Positions 10,701-19,700 of a stretch of DNA of 22,923 nt are shown piece after piece. A program made the translations under genes and the position numbers. The notes beneath the pieces are model-generated. The model ran no database searches and was not told the DNA's origin. It worked only from the letters and a program-made list of their open reading frames with translations. This DNA is from Apostichopus californicus (Eukaryota; Echinodermata; Holothuroidea; Aspidochirotida; Stichopodidae). Location: positions 1 through 22,923 of the forward strand of contig JAIPMN010001478.1 of assembly GCA_020650975.1 (NCBI GenBank). The letters run 5' to 3'. Within the stretch, counting starts at the first letter, position 1. Each line of letters opens with the position of its first letter.

Positions 10701-13700
10701 AAGTCTCAAGCTATCGGACTTGGAACGACACTCAAGAAAGAAGAGAAAGCCCGAGTGCATAATGCTTTCAAGAAGTTGCCATTCACTGGGTTAGACTTAA
10801 TCATTTCCTTTTTTCTTCTTCTGTTTTTGTTTTTTGTGTTTTGGTCCTGTTTCATATGAGATTTCCCGCTTTCAAAATGCAGAGACGATGACCGAAGGCT
10901 GTGGTCTCTTGCGGGGTTATTATGTACAACCCTACCAGCGTAAGACCACCGCTTTCATGGACTCTCTCTCTCTTTTTGTTGGACAACTTTTTGGTTTTCT
11001 CATTTGTCAATTTTTTTATTGCCTACGACAACAGCCGCGAACCTTTTTAGTGTTACTTCTTGACTGCCACTTAAATCATCACCAGAGTACTTTGTCAAGA
11101 TCTTTTGGAAAGTGATACATCCGCTTCACCGAGCAGGGCTTGTATCTTGCAATTTAGGATTTGTTAAAGACAAGTGACAATTTGTTTGAAACATAGTACA
11201 TTGATGTCGAAATGTATATCCTTTAATATTTGAAGGTCCTCTGAAGACCACACAGTGAAAGGCAAAGATAGCGTACTACTTTGTGTAACCTTGTTGACTG
11301 ACAAGGTAGGAAAGCTGTTAAACCATTCTCGAGGTAAAACAGTGAACAACGATCACTAGGAAAAGATGTCTGTTAAATCATGTGCTATGCCATGGCACAT
11401 TATAAAGACATAGAAATAGCTGTTATAAGTCATCTTTTTGTCTCAGCAAATACAAGCAGATTTTAAGCAACACTTGGCTGTTGCTTGGAATTACTGTCTA
11501 TCCTTCCTGTGAGCCCATTGGAATCTTCTCCATTCATAAAGCAGCATTCAGTTCAAAAGACAGATAGTCAAATACCTGGGAATTTTTTTCCACATTGAGA
11601 GGACAAAAGATTTGACTGTGTGGAGATTTGACTTAAGTAGTCCTTTAGAGATCGAGAAAGAACATGTCAGAGAAAAATACAGCCTAATACAGTAATTGTG
11701 AAAAAACTCTCATTATCACGGGCTAAGCCAACAAGGAAGGAGGGTTGTGCAATACTTTCCCAGCTCTGTTTGAAGAGGAACTGCTCAGCAAATGACCACA
11801 ACAGTTTTTGGATGAAGCATGGCTCGCTCAACGTACAAAGAATAAGAGGGATGCGGAAGTATGATGTACAATTCAAAGGCCCGGGGTTGAATTCTACCAC
11901 TGGATTTGATCATATACAGTAGAGGGCAAGAAGGTAACTGATGATCAGCTTTAGACAGATGCAGGAGAAATTATTTGGGAGCAAGACCATCTCTAGTGAC
12001 TCACTATGAAATGTTCAGCTTCAGTCATCGATACCGATGGAGAAAGAAGAGTACGTTCCTCCCGTGAGAATGATCGTAAAAGAAGAAACATACAGACGTG
12101 TAAGATGAAGATTGGATTTGGCACCTGAGGGAGATTGTATGGTCATTTACAGCTGCTGTCATGTCAGAGATGATGCAAGTAGCATTATGCAGATCAAGGA
12201 GAATACTTTGTAAATGCATGGGATTACATCAGATATGAAGATGTACAAATGTTGGCAGATCAAGTTAGAGCACATTCCAGATGCAGTAAAACCCCATTGG
12301 ATGTAGAAGAAGATAATCGCTTGGTGGCCATTGGTGTATGACAAGCACCTCTGTGAAAAGTCGTCTCTGTTCAGACATGTAAGCCATATGCAGATCCAAT
12401 GATGGACTGGAGTACCATTGGAGATGATAAGTGTTTGTCCAAGACAAATCTGCAGGCTATTGGTCACATGCCTCAGGACCACATCTGAGTTCAGGAGTGA
12501 TGATTCGCTGAAGACAACGGTTGACTTTCAAAAGCAATCCAAATTTTCTTGGATCTGCTGCTCTATCAACACCTGGTGGATGTATCTCAACTGCAAGGCA
12601 GGTGTGTTTGCTTGTTCATTGACAGCAGATGGAGTGCCATGGATTGAGATAAGGAGATGGTTTCTTTTTCTTCTCTGCCTGTCACATGAGTTTGCTCATC
12701 ATCAGTCGATTGGAGTACCATGCAATGAGAGGAGTTGATGGTCTCACTGTCCTGACTGCCAGTGAGGTATAAGCTTGGTTGTCAACAGCCACTTGGAGTT
12801 GGATGATAAGTTGATGGCCTCACAGTCTGCACTGGAAGTAAGGTGTGAACTTGTTCATCAACAGCAGAATGGAGTATCTATGGTATTAGATGCTTGGCAA
12901 TATCCTCATTGCCTTGACTGCCAGTCAGGTGTGAGCTTGTTCGTCAACAGCCAATTGGAGTAGATACCATTTATTGATGAACAGTTGATGACCTCCCAGT
13001 CTAGACTGGAAGTAAGGTGTGAACTTGTTAATCAACAACATAATGGAGTAACTATGGTATTAGATCAGGCAATATCCTCACTGCCTTGACTGCCAGTCAG
13101 GTGTGAGCTTGTTCATCAACAACCAATTGCACTGATTTGGATGAAATTCATAGACCTCACTGTCTTGATCGCCAGTATGGTATGATATCATTCCTTGACA
13201 GCAGTACCATTGAATGACATGGGTCGATATCCTCACTGTTTTGACTGCTAGGATGGTATGAGCCTGTCGAACAAGTTGATAAGAGTAGAAGTTAGTAATA
13301 CTTCCAAGTAAAGAGTAATCTTGTGCCGTTTAAGTGGATTGGAATCCCTTTGTATATCAACAAACAAGATAAACTACACTGTATAATAAAGCAGGGCCCT
13401 CAATGTCTGACTACAGCGGGCCTTACCTTATGGAGGGACAGTCAATTCAAATACCTTTGAATGAGGTTCACATTACTTGCAGCGTCTCTTTGCCTTACAT
13501 TTCTGTCTTAGCCACTCGCCAAGTTTAAGACAGAATCATCGATACCGACATCAATGAGATTAGTTATCGATGGATTCATTTCCACAATCAAAAGTGAGGT
13601 GTAATCTTGAGCAACAACAGTGGACTGAAGTACCACTAAATGAGATGAGTCCATGACCTCATCGGCATAATGGCCTTGCTAATATCATACAGTATCTGGC

Positions 13701-16700
13701 AGTGAGTAGAGTCATCTGCAGCGACAGTGGGTTGGAGCAGCATCAAGATGAATACACCCGTTACCTCAACCGCAAGTGAAAAACTTTGTGGAGCAACAGT
13801 GGCTTGGAATATCTTTGAATGAGATACTCTATCACCATTGAAACCTGTTGATGCTGCAAGTAAGATACAGGCTAATACAACAGATGGGAGGGTTTGTTTA
13901 TCAGTGACCAAATATAAGGTACTCGGGATGCCTCGTTGCCTGCTCAACCTTTCTGCATTTAATTCCGACAGCAAAGACGTAATGTCAGTGACGTGTAGTC
14001 TGGGGCCTGACTGTCTCAACCCCCATTTAAGATCTAAACTTGTGTAACACCTGTCAGTGAGATACATCACTGCATTGAATGTCTGTATGGTCTCAACTGC
14101 TGGTAAGGTGTTAGCATGTATAGCATCGACAACAAAATACTGGAGTACTATTGAGTGAGGTGTCATGCATGCCATCACTGCATTGAATGTCTGTATGGTC
14201 TCAATTGCTGATAAGCTGGTGTTGGCATGTATAGCATCAACAACAATATACTGGAGTACTACTTTGAGGTGTCATTCATACCATCACTGCATTGAATGTA
14301 TGAATAGTCGGAACTGCTGGTATTGGTGTTTACCAATGCAGCAACGGTGGGTTGGAGTACTACTGCAGTGAGATGCTCCTATGTCCCTCACTGTATGTAA
14401 TGGCTGTAACGTCTTTACTACTATTTGTGAGGGGGTAACTTTTGAAGCTTGAGTGAACTGGTTATTAAGAGATGAGCTAAAAGTCCAAGACAATGCATTT
14501 ATTGGCCTTTCTAACTTGCTGCAAGTCAGATGAAAGCCAGTGGAATGCCAGTGGATTTCTATATAAGTGCGTAAGATATATGTACAGGATCTCCTTCCAG
14601 TTAACAACATCACTGTCCGTTACCTCTAGCAAAGTTCAAAGCTGTGGAACAAGAAGCGGTTGGAATAACATGGAATGGGAATTAGTACATGATCTCATGG
14701 TAGTCATTATCTCAACTGCCAGAAAGGTGTTGCTTGTTTATAGCACAAGTGGATTGGAATGGTCAGGTAAGGAGATCAATCTGATGACCTTATAATGAAC
14801 TTCCCTGTTGTCGAGACAACCAGTAAGGTGCGATTTTGTCTGGCAATAGTTGACTGATAAGGCACGATGGTTGATGAAATCGCTGTCTTTTCCTGCAAAG
14901 GTGGTTTAGTGAGTAGATTTACAGCAGAATTGCAACAAGACACATGATGGTACAGTCGGTTGAGTCGTTGCTAGTGGATTATCCTGACGAGTCCACTCAT
15001 TGTGACGAGAGTCAATGTGTTATCTCTAACACATGTGTTATCTCTAACAACTAAGGCAGAGAGACTTCAAATACTGCTTCAAGTTAATTTACTTTTGAGA
15101 GGCAGTGACTCATGCCATGACTTCTTGGAACACTGCAGTGCATTCACCTGCAACTCTTTTAAGTTGTCAGGTGTCTCTGAAAAGTGCAGGGATTAAGGGA
15201 CAAGTGCTTTCAAGGAAATTAAACTTTCATAGCAAGAAGGGAGTACAATATGAATCCTCTCGCATACTTGTCTTCTACGGAGCACTGATTGATGAAGTCA
15301 GAATAATACGTGACTCCTGTGTGAAGCTCTGAACCCTTTTATTCTGGATTGGTGAGAAGATTTTGTAAGCATGTGTCAACTCAGTATGAATGCTATATAA
15401 GCAGCATTCTTTTGTAATCAAATAAATTGTAATTTCTGTCTGTTGAATTAAATATAGTTTATTGATTATTTTTGAGGAAGTTTAAGTTGGAGTGGGTGGG
15501 AGGGGGGAATTGGTGTGTACTGTACCACATACAGCAGTGTAGGTTATGTTACAATGTGAACATAAATGTATAGCAGAATCAAAATGAAAATATCTATCAA
15601 AGAAAATACCTTATAATTATATTTGTTTTTCTTGGTATTATATTATAAGGAGGTGTAGAATTTCACAATCTTTGGCCCTAGCTGAAAATGCAAGTGCTTA
15701 ACAAAATCTGCTGGTTAAAATCAACTTCTCATTGGCATTTCCCGAATTACAACACACATCAGTTATTGCAAGAGGCTTTTGAGAGCAGCCCAATAATATT
15801 GACTGATAATAAGCAGTAATACAGGGCTAATGTAAGGTAAAGACATCATGCCGATTCTTTGACTGATGATTGTTATTTTCGATGTTCGGTGTGTTTAAGT
15901 TTGCAATGTCTACTGGCAGAAAATTGTCTGTGCCTTTATTCTCAAATGGCAGAATCCATCGACATTTGGCCCAAATTTTGAGACCTGATATTGTTTGCTT
16001 TATTGATAAGTAAGCCTTATCATGTTATTTATCCTTACCACTTTTGATTTAATGCAGTGGCTTTACGTATAAATGATTGGAATCAAAGTGTTTCCTTCTT
16101 TTTTGTAAGTACCTGAACCCGACGAACGTTTCAGTCAAGCAGTCAGTCAATTTTTTAAATTATTCATTCAGTCAATTAATCAAATAAATCAGTCAGTTTG
16201 CAAAATAATCAAATCCAGTGAAATAATCAAACGAATCCGTCACTCAGTTACTCTATTCAATCGAGTCAATCAAATCCAAAATCAATCAATCAAATCGGCC
16301 AATCAAATCACTCTGTATTTTTGCAGGGTCTCATTCTCGATTGGGAAGACACAAGCTGGAGACAAAGCCTCTGGAGGACAAGACACAGAGCCTTCCACAG
16401 TTGGAATCAAGGTAAACCATCTCAACTGTGGTCTGTCAGAACAGAGCAATATATGATCAAGTCACATTTTATTATCTGGGGACATCTCGATCAATCAATC
16501 AGTTAAGTAGTTCCACACTTGGAATCAAGGTAAACCATCTCAACTGTGGTCTGTCAAAACAGAGCAATAACAGTACATGATTAAGTCACAATTTTATTAG
16601 CAGGGGACACCTCAATCAATCAATCAATCAGTTAATAATTAAAAGATGCTAAACAGTATACACTCCATGGTATCCTGCTAGGATCCAACTGTCAGGCACC

Positions 16701-19700
16701 ATCATGCTTTTATTGCATGTACTAAAACTAACTTTTGCTGAACTGTGCAGTGGATATTGCAGGTTGGTAAAACACTTGATGGATTCAATATGGCTGGTTG
16801 AAGATCATTGGATTGCTTATCACCATTAAAATAAACCTCTCACTGCATTGTAGGACCCTGGTGTATTCAAAGTAGGGGTGGCGACCCTGTTTAGGGTCAC
16901 CAAGCAATTTTGGAAGGTCTCCAAAAAGTTCAGAAGAAATTTCTGAATTAGTGGAAACAAAATTTTGAAAACTCTTTGAATGTAAATTACATCAAAAGTT
17001 TCAAAATATAACACCACTTTACAACTAAGCAGCCTTAATCATGAAACACTTTCTCCAGTCGGCGGGGGATACCTGGATCCCGTAGACTTCTTCCCTGGGC
17101 ACACGATCCAAAACTGGGGGGTCGCAAAGATGACGAAAGGGGAAAGTGGGGTCACCTAGCCAAACGTTTTGAATATCAGGTATCAGTTCTTACTACTTGT
17201 TTATTTCATTTATCACTTTTTTTCGCTGTTCTGTTTTTTCGCAGGAAAGAAGTGCAGGTCTACAGGAGTGTAAACCATGTGGACGATTCTTTATGCTCAA
17301 GGATCGGTTACAGAACCATTTAAAATCTGAGGGTCATCAAAAAGTAAGATTTGTTTTTTAAACTTATAATAATAATAATATATAATTATATGCAAATATA
17401 ATATAAAATGAAAGTATTAGAGATCATAGCAAGAATAATAATTCAATTATTCAATTCATTTAAGTAATTCAATTATCTGTTTAGTGCATTGTGTAGTAAA
17501 CAGTGAATGGAGGGGGTAGGCTGGGGGTACGGGTTGATGATATTAAGTATTGAAACCTAAACATCACAGCTTGATATTCCCTAATAGTCAGAGGCATGGC
17601 ATAACAGTGTATTAAACCATAACACCTTTGTTATCATGTACAAAAGATCTTTTGTAATGTAGTCCATCTATATTGAACAGTGTATCCTGTTGTTATTATG
17701 TATGCATTGTTCTCTGAAAGACACTGTTGTTCTTTATGCCATTGCAGAGGGAGACATTCCTGAAGCAGAGGTATGGGAATTCTTGGTTAGAGTACTACTG
17801 GTATAACCAGTCTAAACCCAGGGAAAGAGGTGGTGCAGAACCAATGGGTAAGTTATGTCTTCCCAGTCCTCCCTCTAAATCTCCCCTTCTTGTCTTCCCC
17901 ACCTCCACGATCCAATCATAACCCCCACCTCCTCTGGCCCCACAATTCTTTGGGCAAAAGGAATGATCAAACAGTGACTGCTGTATTTCATTCAGTTGTT
18001 GAAAAATGTTTGTTTGAAAGGTACAAATCTCATGATGTTAATGGTTGGACAAAAATGGATAGGATGTCCTCTGCATTTTAAAGTCCTCAGTTATATGGCT
18101 TGATAGTTTAACTAAAACAATCTGTCAAATAATTTTAAGAACAGTCCAACCAAAGTTTTGATATAAATTTTGTGACATTCAAATTGATTTTTAAAACTTC
18201 CAGAAAATTATTTGAACATCTACGATCGCTTGATTTTTTTCTGTTAAAAATTGTGACAAAGCAAGTATTGTTTGCAACATTGTTTGCACTTTTGAAGAAG
18301 CTTGAAGATAGCTAAGATTTATGCAAAGCACTGCTTGAAAATTTCATCCACAAAGATGTAGGAAAATAAACATGTTGTAGCAATGCACTTGATCAGTTAA
18401 AGAGAGAGTTCTTTTCCCTTGTTATCTCTTTTACAGGAGTTGCCTTTGTTCTTCCAGTCTCTGGTTACTTTTGCAAGCTTTGTTCAAAGTTTTATAACAG
18501 TGAAATCACAGCTAAAGACGTCCATTGTCGATCTGATAGCCATATTGAGAAAGTGAAGGTATGAAACAACAAATATTTGTTCTTCATATTGTTAAAGTTG
18601 GTCCTTGATAAAGGACCCTGACTTGGCTGGATTAGGAGAGCAACTGTCTTGATGGGTGGCCAAGGGGGGGGGGGGGGGGAGGGAGTGGGAGGTGCAGTTG
18701 ACCATATAACAATACCATTACCGTAATGAATATTATGCACTACGATATGAACACTTTCTTCAGTATCTTTGATTTTACTCTTGATTAATCATATCTTCAA
18801 TATGTTATCTACTCAGGAATGGGACAGAGAGCAGTTGACAAAGAAGGATTCGGTGTCGATGAGGGTAAAGCAGTCTGACATTGAAGCTGCAGTCAAAGAA
18901 ACAGATCAGCAGAGGAAGAAAAGTAGATGGCAGCCTGCAAAGATAACGCTGGGTAAGAACAATTAAATGCATTAACAATATGTGTGATCGATTTCAAATG
19001 ACAGCCAAGTAGACAAAGAGAGGAACATAGCCTGCAAAGATAACACTGGGTAAGAACAATTAAATGCATTAACAATATGTGTGATCGATTTCAATGACAG
19101 CCAAGTAGTCTTTAGAGAGGAAGATAGCCTGCAAAGATAACGCTGGGTAGGAACAATTAAATGCATTAACAATATGTGTGATCCATCTCAAATGACAGCC
19201 AAGTAGACAAAGAGAGGAATAAATCTAGATGATATCCTGGAAAGATAACAGTGCACATAGATTTAGCAAAAGGGAAGGGAAGGTTCCCCCCCCCCCCTCC
19301 CCACACACTTTAAACCAGGGAAAGGTGTATCTGTCTACATTACCGCCTCTTCCACACATTTGCACATAGGGATGCACTCCACAACAGTGCTGGGTCATTT
19401 AGTTGGATCTGTGGATTTATCAAATTCATTACAAGGTAATCACATGATCAATCAATTTCAAAGTTTCGTGTAACACATAAACCTTGTGGAAGTATTTTGG
19501 AGAATACACAATAGTTAGATAATACACATGAAATCGCCTTACTGAAATTGTTACAAGACAGCTAAAATTGCCTGTTGGGCGCCTACAAACATAAGACAAA
19601 CTCAGCTGGCTTTCTGAACCCCCCCCCCTCCCCAACCACTAACCCTCCTCCCTATCTCCACCACTTTTTGGAAGCTTCCAACATAATTGCTCTGGCTTAG

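Larger units (their letters stand above)
10940..16326 (+). other. Intron 6 (5.4 kb)
   Basis: It contains unassigned sequence to about 12390, the degenerate satellite to about 14840, an 18-bp palindromic repeat pair (15016-15049), a possible poly(A) signal (15421) and a TCAATCAA-rich tract before exon 7. No additional exon fitting the phase was found. Confidence 0.65.

Noticed and set aside
13636..14178. 180-codon minus-strand open frame
   Set aside because: It lies wholly within the degenerate satellite array, has no recognised domain, and is probably chance.
14980..15015. CTGACGAGTCC segment resembling a hammerhead ribozyme core
   Set aside because: There is no GAAA partner and no complementary stem II; only the CTGANGA heptamer is present.
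16321..16506. Alternative frame across exon 7 continuing into the intron
   Set aside because: It ignores the good acceptor and donor; only the phase set by exons 5/6 connects to exon 8.
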